A stretch of DNA of 9,978 nucleotides from Planktotalea sp. (GTDB taxonomy: Bacteria; Pseudomonadota; Alphaproteobacteria; Rhodobacterales; Rhodobacteraceae): the NCBI GenBank assembly GCA_024645145.1, contig JAHEGL010000034.1, positions 1-9,978 on the forward strand, read 5' to 3'. Made by a program: the position numbers and the translations under genes. Under the pieces are notes generated by a model that searched no databases, was not told where the DNA came from, and saw only the letters and a list, made by a program, of their open reading frames with translations. This document shows, piece by piece, positions 1 to 6,338 of this stretch; the stretch's first letter is position 1; each line of letters begins with the position of its first letter.

Positions 1-1
1 C

Positions 2-523
2 AACCAAAAGTGGGGGGGCGACATCAGTTACATTTGGAAGCGTGGATGTTGACAGTAACTGAATTTCATCTTGGTTCTTCATTAAAAGCATTAATTAAGT
101 TTGGGCTCTGAACAACCGCGTGAAACGCGGTATGGCTATTCTGGTATTGAACATGGCCATCGCAATCAGGACAATATCCAAAGGCACTATTCATGACAGC
201 GATTGTGGGTCGCAAGATTACTCCCTCAACTACAAGAAAATGCTGCGCCAGCACGATTTCAAGGTACCGATGAGCGACAAAGGAAATTGTTATGACAATG
301 CGGCTGTTGAGACCATCTTTAAAACCCTGTCTCGGGACATTACTACGCAATACCCAGCCGAGCGGTGATCAAAACTGACTTGATTTGGTGGTCTCCTTTT
401 CGGACACGATGCACGGTGGAAATCGCAATCTTCGAATAGTTTAACGAACTCTATAACTCATGCCGCCGTCACTCAGCACCGAGTACGCAAAACCACGTCA
501 ATTTGGAACGGAAGCTGAATTAA
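2..523 (+). pseudogene. Decayed IS3-family transposase (orfB-type, DDE) remnant, cut by the window edge
   Basis: This is the catalytic, C-terminal part of an IS3-type integrase-core transposase, no longer translatable. In one frame, bases 2-37 read NQKWGGDISYIW, which holds the first catalytic Asp (codon 20-22). The frame then meets stops at 50, 56, 83 and 92. One extra base near 101 shifts it to a second frame, bases 102-326, which reads WALNNR, then IHDSD with the second Asp (201-203), then GNCYDNAAVETIF with the Glu (309-311). Asp and Glu are separated by 35 residues, the DD(35)E spacing of the family. About 41 extra bases (roughly 327-367) return the reading to the first frame, which gives IKTDLIW, VEIAIFE, a stop at 437-439, CRRHSAP and a final stop at 521-523. 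The alignment is to family consensus recalled from memory. Neither terminal inverted repeat was identified, and the 5' part lies outside the window. Confidence 0.9.
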
Positions 524-693
524 AAGACCACATGGACCGGCACAACAGCGCAATATGTCCACGTTGACTGGCGCAGGTATCTCAATTGTAAAAATAAGTA
601 CTGCTAAAACGAACAGCCCAAATTTGCCTTTTACTTATGGTTTGGGATGCTGAAGCAGCAATCGTATTGCAGTCATTCGCTGTGTGACCGATT

Positions 694-1713
694 TCAAATG
701 ATCGCTGAGATAGATTTTTCCACCTTAATCTCGCTTGATAGCTCAAACGAACGTCCAGCTTCGCCACTTTCTACCATACGCACGAGTTCGTCAGCGGCTC
801 TGCGGCCCATTTCAGAATGTGGTACGCAGACTGTGGTCAGCCTAGGAGTTACCACCCGAGCGAGCTCGATCCCGTCAAAGCCAGTTATCGAGACCTCCGC
901 TGGAACTGCTATTCCCATTTCTTGAGCGCGCTGTAACGCACCAACGGCGAGGACATCGTTGCCACACATGACAACACTGGGGCGTTTCGGCCCAGTCATG
1001 AGTTTTTCAAACGCATTTGCCCCGTTGTCGATGTCATAAGGCGTTTCAATGATGGGCACGTTTTCCAGATTAATCCCGGCAACAGCGAGGCATTCTGTGA
1101 TGCCTTTCAATCGGTTAGTTGCGCGATCATTCCCTTCTGTCGTCCCTGAGATGACAGCGATGTTGCGATGCCCCATCGTCAAAACTTGAGCACACAACTG
1201 ATACATCGACGCGCGGTTATCAAAGCCAATTGCGGGCAAAGCGTTATTTGCTGCAAAGGCCCACGCCAATAGAAACGGAATGTTGCGTTGCTGAAGGAAC
1301 TTATAAACTTTTTCTTCACGCCAATATCCGATTAGCAAAATACCATCGGCTCCGCGACTTGCGAGCGCGCGTACTTGTTCTGCCTCGATTTCGGGGTCGT
1401 AGGAATTGCTAGAAATAAGCAAAGTGTAGCCAAGGTCGTGCAAGCGTTCCTGAAACGCCTGTATGCCTTTGGCAAAGATCGCATTTTCCATCGTCGGAAT
1501 GATTGCGCCAATTGTCATAGTGCGTTTGGCAGACATGAATCGTGCGCCAAAGTGCGGCGTATAACCAAGCGTTTCAACTGCAGATTTAACCCGCTTCAAA
1601 GTTTCTTTGGACACCAAACTTGGCGAGTTCAACGATCTTGAAACGGTGGCGGGGGATACTCCGGCAACCTTTGCGACGTCTTCCAACGTAGGAACAGCAT
1701 GTTGTGACGTCAT
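694..1713 (-). CDS. LacI/GntR-type transcriptional repressor, probable regulator of the adjacent TRAP operon
   Basis: This is a 339-residue LacI-family regulator, a normal length for the family. Residues 9-55 form the DNA-binding domain: TLEDVAKVAGVSPATVSRSL is a canonical LacI helix-turn-helix. A hinge segment follows (about 52-64, HFGARFMSAKRT). The usual hinge leucine after AR-x appears to be Met60. Residues 66-335 are the periplasmic-binding-protein-like effector domain, with IGAIIPTMENAIF at 68-80, DGILLIG at 123-129, GHRNIAVISG at 181-190 and SITGFDG at 275-281. It is divergent from the TRAP operon, and two LacI-type operators lie 88-124 bases upstream of its start, so control of that operon and perhaps of itself is likely. 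A weak candidate -10 (TATGAT on the - strand, 1744-1749) sits upstream with no good -35. The ligand cannot be read from the sequence; sugar or sugar-acid effectors are common in this family. Confidence 0.95.
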   Translation of the reverse strand: MTSQHAVPTLEDVAKVAGVSPATVSRSLNSPSLVSKETLKRVKSAVETLGYTPHFGARFMSAKRTMTIGAIIPTMENAIFAKGIQAFQERLHDLGYTLLISSNSYDPEIEAEQVRALASRGADGILLIGYWREEKVYKFLQQRNIPFLLAWAFAANNALPAIGFDNRASMYQLCAQVLTMGHRNIAVISGTTEGNDRATNRLKGITECLAVAGINLENVPIIETPYDIDNGANAFEKLMTGPKRPSVVMCGNDVLAVGALQRAQEMGIAVPAEVSITGFDGIELARVVTPRLTTVCVPHSEMGRRAADELVRMVESGEAGRSFELSSEIKVEKSISAII

Positions 1714-1800
1714 CGCAGGCGGCCTTTAAAAAGTTTCTCTATGATCATAGTTTGAAAATACGCCCAAAAGACAGACAAAACTGAAATATGCAGGATTTGA

Positions 1801-1814
1801 TGAAAGCGCTTGCA
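1801..1814. promoter_or_regulatory. LacI-family operator, imperfect copy (O1)
   Basis: The sequence TGAAAGCGCTTGCA matches the LacI-family operator pattern around a central CG, with a single departure from the perfect copy at 1824-1837. It lies in the intergenic region between the divergent repressor and TRAP genes. Its centre is 23 bp from that of the second copy, roughly two helical turns, which would put two dimers on a similar face of the DNA. Binding is inferred, not shown. Confidence 0.85.
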
Positions 1815-1823
1815 TCGACTCGC

Positions 1824-1837
1824 TGAAAGCGCTTTCA
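1824..1837. promoter_or_regulatory. LacI-family operator, perfect palindrome (O2)
   Basis: TGAAAGCGCTTTCA is a perfect 14-bp inverted repeat of the type bound by LacI/GntR-family dimers. It ends 32 bases before the ATG of the first TRAP-operon gene, where a bound repressor would cover the start of transcription or early elongation. The adjacent LacI-type regulator gene is the natural candidate to bind it. I could not place a convincing -35/-10 pair for the operon, so the exact relation to the promoter is open. Confidence 0.9.
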
Positions 1838-1869
1838 TGAGGAGGCAACCAGCGCCTGGGAGGGTCGCC

Positions 1870-2055
1870 ATGTTCATGTTCGCATCATTGATTGTATTTC
1901 TTATCTATTTCGCAAATGTCGCCTCGGGCGCGTTTCTGGATCAGGTATATTTTGGCGATGTTGGTGAAATGCTGGTGCTTTTCGCGGCAACGATTTTGTT
2001 TGTCGTCGCAATTTTACAAAAAGAAGCTGCTCGCGATGAGAAAGACGACAGCTAA
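1870..2055 (+). CDS. Small two-helix membrane protein, first gene of the TRAP operon
   Basis: This is a 61-residue hydrophobic protein. Residues 3-20 (FASLIVFLIYFANV) and about 31-49 (VGEMLVLFAATILFVVAIL) are two predicted membrane helices. They are joined by a short loop with acidic residues (Asp24, Asp30), and the tail is charged (KEAARDEKDDS). I chose the ATG at 1870 because a strong Shine-Dalgarno sequence, GGGAGGG at 1858-1864, sits five bases upstream. An in-frame ATG at 1837 overlaps the operator palindrome and has no ribosome site in front of it. The gene ends 24 bases before dctP and is read in the same direction, so it is very likely cotranscribed with it. It is not a DctQ: it is far too short and has only two helices. 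I have a general memory of similar small proteins leading TRAP operons in Rhodobacteraceae but cannot name a characterised family. A role in assembly or regulation of the transporter is only a guess. Confidence 0.8.
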   Translation: MFMFASLIVFLIYFANVASGAFLDQVYFGDVGEMLVLFAATILFVVAILQKEAARDEKDDS

Positions 2056-2079
2056 TCAGTCCTATGGGAGGAACTATAA

Positions 2080-3228
2080 ATGAATGAAGATGACAAGATG
2101 GTCGCATCTGCAGAACGCCGCAATTTCCTGAAGCTCTCCGCAGCAGGCGGCTTTACCGCAGCTTTGGTTGCAGGCGCTGCAGGCACGCTTTGGTCTTCGG
2201 AAGCAGCTGCGCAAACAGCAAATGAAGAGCGTGATCGCGAAAAAGCAGCTGAGCATACGATGACAATCGCTACTGCTTATGTTTTGGGCGCGTCACGCAG
2301 CTATCCTATCATGCAGCTCGACCTGAAAGAGAACATCCAAAACGCGACCAATGGCAAAGTTTACGTCAAGCTCGCACCTGGTGGCCAGCTTGGTGCAGGC
2401 GGTGCTTTGGTTCAGGCCGTTCAAGGCGGCACAATTCAAGCTGCGCAGCACTCGCTGTCTAACTTTGCGCCGTTCGCGTCCACAGTTGACCTGATCAACA
2501 TGCCGTATCTTTGTGGTTCCAACCAGCGCTTCACGAACCTTGTGAACTCTGATTTTTGGAAAGGCAGTGTTGAGCCTAAGGTTGAAGAGAACGGCTTTAA
2601 AGCGCTGTTTTACGTCAACATTGATCCACGCGTTGTTGCGGTTCGCAAAGGCGGCGCAGGTGCAGTTCTTTCACCATCCGATTTGGACGGTGTAAAGTTC
2701 CGTGTTCCTGGCTCCAAAATGTTGCAGCAGTATTACCGTATGGTCGGCGCAAACCCGACGCCAGTTGCTTGGGGTGAAACACCATCCGCGATCAAGCAGG
2801 GTGTTGCAGACGCGCTCGACCCATCTGTTGGCGCGCTTTATGTGTTCGGTTTCAAAGATATCTTGTCCCACGTAACGTTTACCCAAGCGGTTCCAGATTC
2901 ACAGGTTTACTCTTGTAATCTTGAGTGGTTCAACTCCATGCCTGCCGACGTTCAAGAAGGCATCATGTGGGGCTCTGAGATGACGGCGCACCAGAACCTC
3001 TCCAAGGTTCCATCTGCACGTGCATACGCAATGTCCGAATTGGCGAAGTCCGGCGTTGAATTCCACAGCCTCAGTGAAGATCAGTTGAACGAGTGGAAAG
3101 CAGCGGGTGGTTACCAGTTGGCAGAGTGGGACAGCTTCAAGAAAGATCTTGCAGGCTCCATGGATAACTTTGCGAAGATGGAAGAAGCAGCGGGCACGCA
3201 GGGCAAATACTACGTCCACGACGCTTAA
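2080..3228 (+). CDS. dctP: TRAP transporter periplasmic solute-binding protein (DctP family), Tat-exported
   Basis: This is the extracytoplasmic substrate-binding subunit of a tripartite ATP-independent periplasmic transporter. The ATG at 2080 follows GGGAGGAA (2066-2073) at six bases. The 382-residue protein starts with a twin-arginine signal: ERRNFLKLS at 12-20, a hydrophobic stretch to about 38, and a likely cleavage site after Ala44 in EAAAQ. Residues about 60-360 form the DctP fold, with GGQLGAGGALVQAVQGGTIQ at 101-120, DPRVVAVR at 182-189 and GVKFRVPGS at 204-212. Arg208 is at the position of the arginine that binds the substrate carboxylate in this family. AIKQGVADALD (237-247) is also typical. 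The protein is somewhat longer than the roughly 330 residues usual for DctP, largely because of the signal and linker. The substrate is probably a carboxylate-containing compound, but its identity is unknown. The RR signal implies folding in the cytoplasm before export. Confidence 0.95.
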   Translation: MNEDDKMVASAERRNFLKLSAAGGFTAALVAGAAGTLWSSEAAAQTANEERDREKAAEHTMTIATAYVLGASRSYPIMQLDLKENIQNATNGKVYVKLAPGGQLGAGGALVQAVQGGTIQAAQHSLSNFAPFASTVDLINMPYLCGSNQRFTNLVNSDFWKGSVEPKVEENGFKALFYVNIDPRVVAVRKGGAGAVLSPSDLDGVKFRVPGSKMLQQYYRMVGANPTPVAWGETPSAIKQGVADALDPSVGALYVFGFKDILSHVTFTQAVPDSQVYSCNLEWFNSMPADVQEGIMWGSEMTAHQNLSKVPSARAYAMSELAKSGVEFHSLSEDQLNEWKAAGGYQLAEWDSFKKDLAGSMDNFAKMEEAAGTQGKYYVHDA

Positions 3229-3234
3229 TCTGAT

Positions 3235-3266
3235 GTCGGGCTGAGTGCTCCCTCACGAAGCCCGAC
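3235..3266 (+). terminator. Hairpin between dctP and dctQ (attenuator or mRNA-stabilising element)
   Basis: GTCGGGCT (3235-3242) pairs perfectly with AGCCCGAC (3259-3266), an 8-bp GC-rich stem around a 16-base loop, followed after one C by four T. It begins six bases after the dctP stop. The T run is short for a strong intrinsic terminator, so partial termination or protection of the dctP message from 3' decay is more likely. Either would favour the binding protein over the membrane subunits. The effect is inferred. Confidence 0.6.
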
Positions 3267-3277
3267 CTTTTCCAACA

Positions 3278-3315
3278 CAGGCCTTTACATGAGACGTTTT
3301 GTGCTCAAGGGCCTG
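3278..3315 (+). other. Second stem-loop in the dctP-dctQ intergenic region
   Basis: CAGGCCTTT (3278-3286) can pair with AAGGGCCTG (3307-3315): nine pairs including one G-U, with a 20-base loop. It lies downstream of the first hairpin and ends 21 bases before the dctQ start. It is weaker than the first hairpin because of the large loop. It may assist processing between dctP and dctQ, or be fortuitous. Confidence 0.35.
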
Positions 3316-3336
3316 CATATTTGATGGAGACACCCG

Positions 3337-3849
3337 ATGGATCTATTGCGAAACATTGACCGTAACGCCGAGCGCTGGTTGCTGCTTGTGTTTTACGTGA
3401 TGCTTGTCATCACGATGGCCATCGAGGTTCTGAGGCGCGAAGTTTTCGCCTACTCGTCCATTTGGGGGGAAGAGATCGTACGCTTTTCCTTTATTTATCT
3501 TGCATGGGTTGGTGCCGCCGCCGCTGTGAAAGAGCGCGCGCACATCCGCATAGACGTGATTATGCACTACCTCTCGCCCCGCCTTAAAGCGCTGCTTTAT
3601 ATTTTTGGTGATCTGGTGATGTTTATCGTCGCCATCATCGCGCTCTATTGGTCGCTGGAGACGCTGCATGTGTCTTATAAATTCGGCTCCGTTACTGACG
3701 GGTTACGCGTTTCAAAGGTCTGGTTTATCGCCTCTGTACCGCTGGGATTCAGCCTGATGATGTGGCGCTTGATGCAGTCTTTTGCCCGCGATTTTAAATC
3801 CCTCAAAGACGGCACAGACGCCTACGAGGGCGACACGCTGTTTGAGTAG
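3337..3849 (+). CDS. dctQ: TRAP transporter small permease subunit (DctQ family)
   Basis: This is the small integral membrane subunit of the TRAP transporter, 170 residues, the usual size. The start ATG at 3337 has GGAGA at 3326-3330, six bases upstream. Four membrane helices are visible, at about 13-31, 48-64, 87-107 and 128-146. The DctQ signature is complete: WGEEIVRF at 43-50, then a helix containing Trp57, then VKERAHIRID at 64-73. The protein pairs with DctM to form the membrane complex that docks the loaded binding protein. It is in order with dctP upstream and dctM 11 bases downstream, the standard arrangement with separate, unfused Q and M genes. Nothing indicates damage. Confidence 0.95.
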   Translation: MDLLRNIDRNAERWLLLVFYVMLVITMAIEVLRREVFAYSSIWGEEIVRFSFIYLAWVGAAAAVKERAHIRIDVIMHYLSPRLKALLYIFGDLVMFIVAIIALYWSLETLHVSYKFGSVTDGLRVSKVWFIASVPLGFSLMMWRLMQSFARDFKSLKDGTDAYEGDTLFE

Positions 3850-3860
3850 GGGACACCACA

Positions 3861-5189
3861 ATGCTCTGGAATACGCTTCAACAAACAGTTGAACTTGGCT
3901 GGGATTTTTACGTTCCCGTTATCATGTTCGTTGCTCTTATCGCAGTTGCTGTGCCTGTTTGGGCCGCGATTGGCAGCTCTGCAATTCTTATGTTGGTGAT
4001 GTCTGGCGACTTGCCCCTCAGCCTTGTGGGCGAACGTTTGTTCACGGGCATTGATGCCTTTGCCCTAACGGCGGTGCCGTTGTTCATTTTGACCGGTGAC
4101 GTTTTAGTGCGCACGGGTCTTAGTCGTAAATTTCTCGATGTTGCCGAAGCGTTGACCTGCTTTACAAAAGGCGGTTTCGGCTCTGCCACGGTACTTGTCT
4201 GCGGTATGTTCGCTGCAATTTCCGGTTCTGACGCAGCGGGCGCTGCCGCGGTGGGTCGTATGACGATCGCGCGCTTGGTCGAAAGCGGATACCCGCGCCC
4301 CTATGCCTGCGCACTTGTTGCCGCTGGTGCATGCACAGGCATCCTTATTCCACCGTCCATTGCCTACATCATTATCGGGCTTGTGCTGGGCATATCGGCC
4401 TCCACATTGTTCCTTGCCGCGCTTATCCCTGGCATCGCGATTTTGCTCGCGATCCTCATCACCAACCTGATCATGAACCGCATCCACGACTATGAAGGTG
4501 GTGGTATGATGACGGCTGGTGAATGGCTTACGGGTGTTGGCAAAGCGCTAAAGTCGGGCTGGTACGCGTTCATCGTTCCCGGCATCATCTTTTATGGCAT
4601 TTTTTCCGGCCGTTTAACGCCAACCGAAGCTGGTGCGACAGCAGTTGTTGTCACGATCCTTATGGGTTTCATCATGCGCACACTTAGCTTTGCAGATTTT
4701 CCTGCGATGCTTGTGAGTTCTGCAAAGGTGAACGGTGTGATCCTGCCGATTATCGCATTTTCTGTGCCGCTCGCGGAGGCATTGGCGATTATGGGCGTAC
4801 CGCAAGGTTTTGTGACAGCCGTAACAGACCTTACGGATGAGCCTTGGTTGTTAATCCTTCTAATGATCGGCATTTTGATTGCGGCGGGTTGCGTTATGGA
4901 AACAACGCCAAACATCGTAATCCTTGCGCCGATCCTCAAGCCATTGGCGGATAACATCGGTATGAACGAAATTCAGTTCTGCATCATGATGATCACGGCG
5001 TTGGGTGTTGGTTTCATTACTCCACCCTTGGGGCTGAACTTGTTCGTTGTCGCAGGCATTACGGGGGAGTCGATTCTCAAGATTGCGGCTCGCGCTGTGC
5101 CCTTCGTCTTTTGTATGTTTGTTGTGGTGCTCTTCATTGCTTACGTACCAGCGATTTCCACGACGCTTTTGCCGGATATCTACAAGTAG
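3861..5189 (+). CDS. dctM: TRAP transporter large permease subunit (DctM family)
   Basis: This is the large transmembrane subunit that carries the substrate pathway and, by analogy with characterised TRAP systems, uses a sodium gradient. At 442 residues it is slightly above the usual 425-435. AGGGGAC at 3848-3854 overlaps the dctQ stop and lies six bases before the ATG, so translation is probably coupled to dctQ. Family motifs are in order: AVPLFILTGDVL at 71-82, ISGSDAAGAAAVGRM at 120-134, ILIPPSIAYIIIG at 161-173, LAALIPG at 185-191, LTPTEAGATA at 252-261, ETTPNIVILAPILKP at 347-361, and GVGFITPPLGLNLFVV at 382-397. The SGS and TPTEA loops correspond to the re-entrant elements near the ion and substrate sites of the IT superfamily. 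Roughly a dozen hydrophobic segments span the protein. It appears intact. Confidence 0.96.
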   Translation: MLWNTLQQTVELGWDFYVPVIMFVALIAVAVPVWAAIGSSAILMLVMSGDLPLSLVGERLFTGIDAFALTAVPLFILTGDVLVRTGLSRKFLDVAEALTCFTKGGFGSATVLVCGMFAAISGSDAAGAAAVGRMTIARLVESGYPRPYACALVAAGACTGILIPPSIAYIIIGLVLGISASTLFLAALIPGIAILLAILITNLIMNRIHDYEGGGMMTAGEWLTGVGKALKSGWYAFIVPGIIFYGIFSGRLTPTEAGATAVVVTILMGFIMRTLSFADFPAMLVSSAKVNGVILPIIAFSVPLAEALAIMGVPQGFVTAVTDLTDEPWLLILLMIGILIAAGCVMETTPNIVILAPILKPLADNIGMNEIQFCIMMITALGVGFITPPLGLNLFVVAGITGESILKIAARAVPFVFCMFVVVLFIAYVPAISTTLLPDIYK

Positions 5190-5242
5190 ATCGAGAAAAC
5201 GGGTGGTTCACCGTACAGGTCAAAAGCGGTCCGAATCTTATT

Positions 5243-5286
5243 GCCGGCTGGCTCTAGTGTGGTTGCGTTCTCACACGACCAGCGGC
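5243..5286 (+). terminator. Stem-loop downstream of dctM, possible operon terminator
   Basis: GCTGG (5247-5251) pairs with CCAGC (5279-5283), extended by GCC/GGC (5243-5245 with 5284-5286, one bulged G). Inside, after a small internal loop, GTGTG (5257-5261) pairs with CACAC (5272-5276) around a 10-base loop. It lies 53 bases after the dctM stop. No poly-T tract follows, so it may stabilise the 3' end or need Rho, not act as a classic intrinsic terminator. Confidence 0.45.
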
Positions 5287-5384
5287 AACCTTATTGAACT
5301 TGTTTAATTTGTTCGGTTTCTACCTGGCAAGTTTTTCAACTTCTTTAGTTGTCAACTTCACTAGACACTCATAAACATAGGGAT

Positions 5385-6332
5385 ATGAGCATTACACTTC
5401 CTTCCCCGACTTCACCGCTGATCATCGGCACACGTGGTTCGCCTTTGGCTTTGGCTCAGGCGCATGAGACGCGTCGGCGTTTGTCGAGTGCTTTTGATCT
5501 TCCAGAAGACGCGTTTGTCATTAAGGTGATAAAGACCACAGGTGACAAAATACTCGATCGACCTTTGAAGGAAATCGGGGGCAAAGGTTTGTTTACGCGA
5601 GAAATCGAAGACGACATGTTGAGCGGCGCAATTGATATTGCCGTTCATTCCATGAAAGACATGCCTGTTCTTCAGCCGGAAGGACTTGTCCTTGATACCT
5701 ACTTGCCGCGCGAAGATGTGCGAGACGCCTTCGTATCCGCGGGTCATGAAAAGCTTGCGGACTTGCCATCTGGTGCTGTCGTTGGAACATCCTCACTTCG
5801 TCGTCGTGCACAGCTTTTGAATTACCGCCCTGACCTCAACGTTGTTGAATTTCGCGGCAACGTTCAGACCCGTTTGAAAAAGCTGGAAGATAACGTCGCG
5901 GATTGTACGTTTCTTGCGATGGCTGGTCTGCGTCGTTTAGACATGGCACATGTTGCAAAAAGCGCGATTGAAACCGATGAGATGCTTCCTGCTGTCGCGC
6001 AAGGCGCGATTGGAATTGAACGCCGTATCGATGATACCCGCGCTGCAGAAATGCTGGAAGCGATCCACGACAAGGAAACAGGTCAACGTCTTGCTGCGGA
6101 ACGTGCGTTTCTTGAGGCGTTGGACGGCTCTTGTGAGACGCCCATCGCAGGTCTTTCGGAACTCAACGGAACAAATATGCGCCTGCGTGGCCAAGTTCTG
6201 CGTCCTGATGGTTCCGAAAGCATTGGTGACGATGTGACTGGAAGCATTGAAGATGGCGCTGAAATGGGCCGAGCTATGGCGGCTAAGTTGCTTGCAGAAG
6301 CTGGTGAAGGCTTTTTTGAGTGGCGCACCTAA
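5385..6332 (+). CDS. hemC: Hydroxymethylbilane synthase (porphobilinogen deaminase)
   Basis: This cytoplasmic enzyme (EC 2.5.1.61) joins four porphobilinogen units into hydroxymethylbilane, the linear precursor of uroporphyrinogen III, on the route to haem, bacteriochlorophyll and cobalamin. From the ATG at 5385 the protein has 315 residues, the usual size. The TTG 36 bases upstream is less likely because the family begins close to the IIGTRGSPLALAQA motif, here at residues 13-26. GDK at 53-55, the GGKGLFTREIE loop at 65-75 and HSMKDMP at 88-94 (Asp92 is the catalytic aspartate) are present, as are GTSSLRRRAQL (134-144) and FRGNVQTRL (156-164). LDGSCETPIAG contains Cys250, which carries the dipyrromethane cofactor. 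All key residues are present. The Shine-Dalgarno sequence is poor (AGGGA, ending one base before the ATG). Its stop lies only six bases from that of the convergent FAD-oxidase gene. Confidence 0.97.
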   Translation: MSITLPSPTSPLIIGTRGSPLALAQAHETRRRLSSAFDLPEDAFVIKVIKTTGDKILDRPLKEIGGKGLFTREIEDDMLSGAIDIAVHSMKDMPVLQPEGLVLDTYLPREDVRDAFVSAGHEKLADLPSGAVVGTSSLRRRAQLLNYRPDLNVVEFRGNVQTRLKKLEDNVADCTFLAMAGLRRLDMAHVAKSAIETDEMLPAVAQGAIGIERRIDDTRAAEMLEAIHDKETGQRLAAERAFLEALDGSCETPIAGLSELNGTNMRLRGQVLRPDGSESIGDDVTGSIEDGAEMGRAMAAKLLAEAGEGFFEWRT

Positions 6333-6338
6333 GCTGAC

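Noticed and set aside
524..693. Possible small gene between the IS remnant and the LacI gene
   Set aside because: Short frames here have no ribosome site, no recognisable motif, and overlap the LacI 3' end; I see nothing supportable.
1849..1859. Small palindrome CCAGCGCCTGG next to the ribosome site of the small membrane protein
   Set aside because: A four-base-pair stem with a three-base loop is too short to argue for a regulatory structure.
1837..2055. Longer form of the small membrane protein from the upstream ATG at 1837 or the TTG at 1810
   Set aside because: These starts lie in or between the operators and have no ribosome site, while ATG 1870 has GGGAGGG five bases upstream.
2585..2602. 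AAAGCGCT-containing stretch in dctP, and a similar one near 3585 in dctQ, as extra LacI operators
   Set aside because: They match only the central half of the pattern, lack the flanking TG/CA symmetry, and are inside coding sequence where AAAGCGCT is a common codon combination.
5047..5307. 86-residue frame overlapping the end of dctM
   Set aside because: Shadow of dctM in another frame; composition and lack of a ribosome site do not support a gene.
5349..5384. TTG start of hemC giving 12 more residues
   Set aside because: The extra residues are not part of the family, and the ATG at 5385 gives the normal length.
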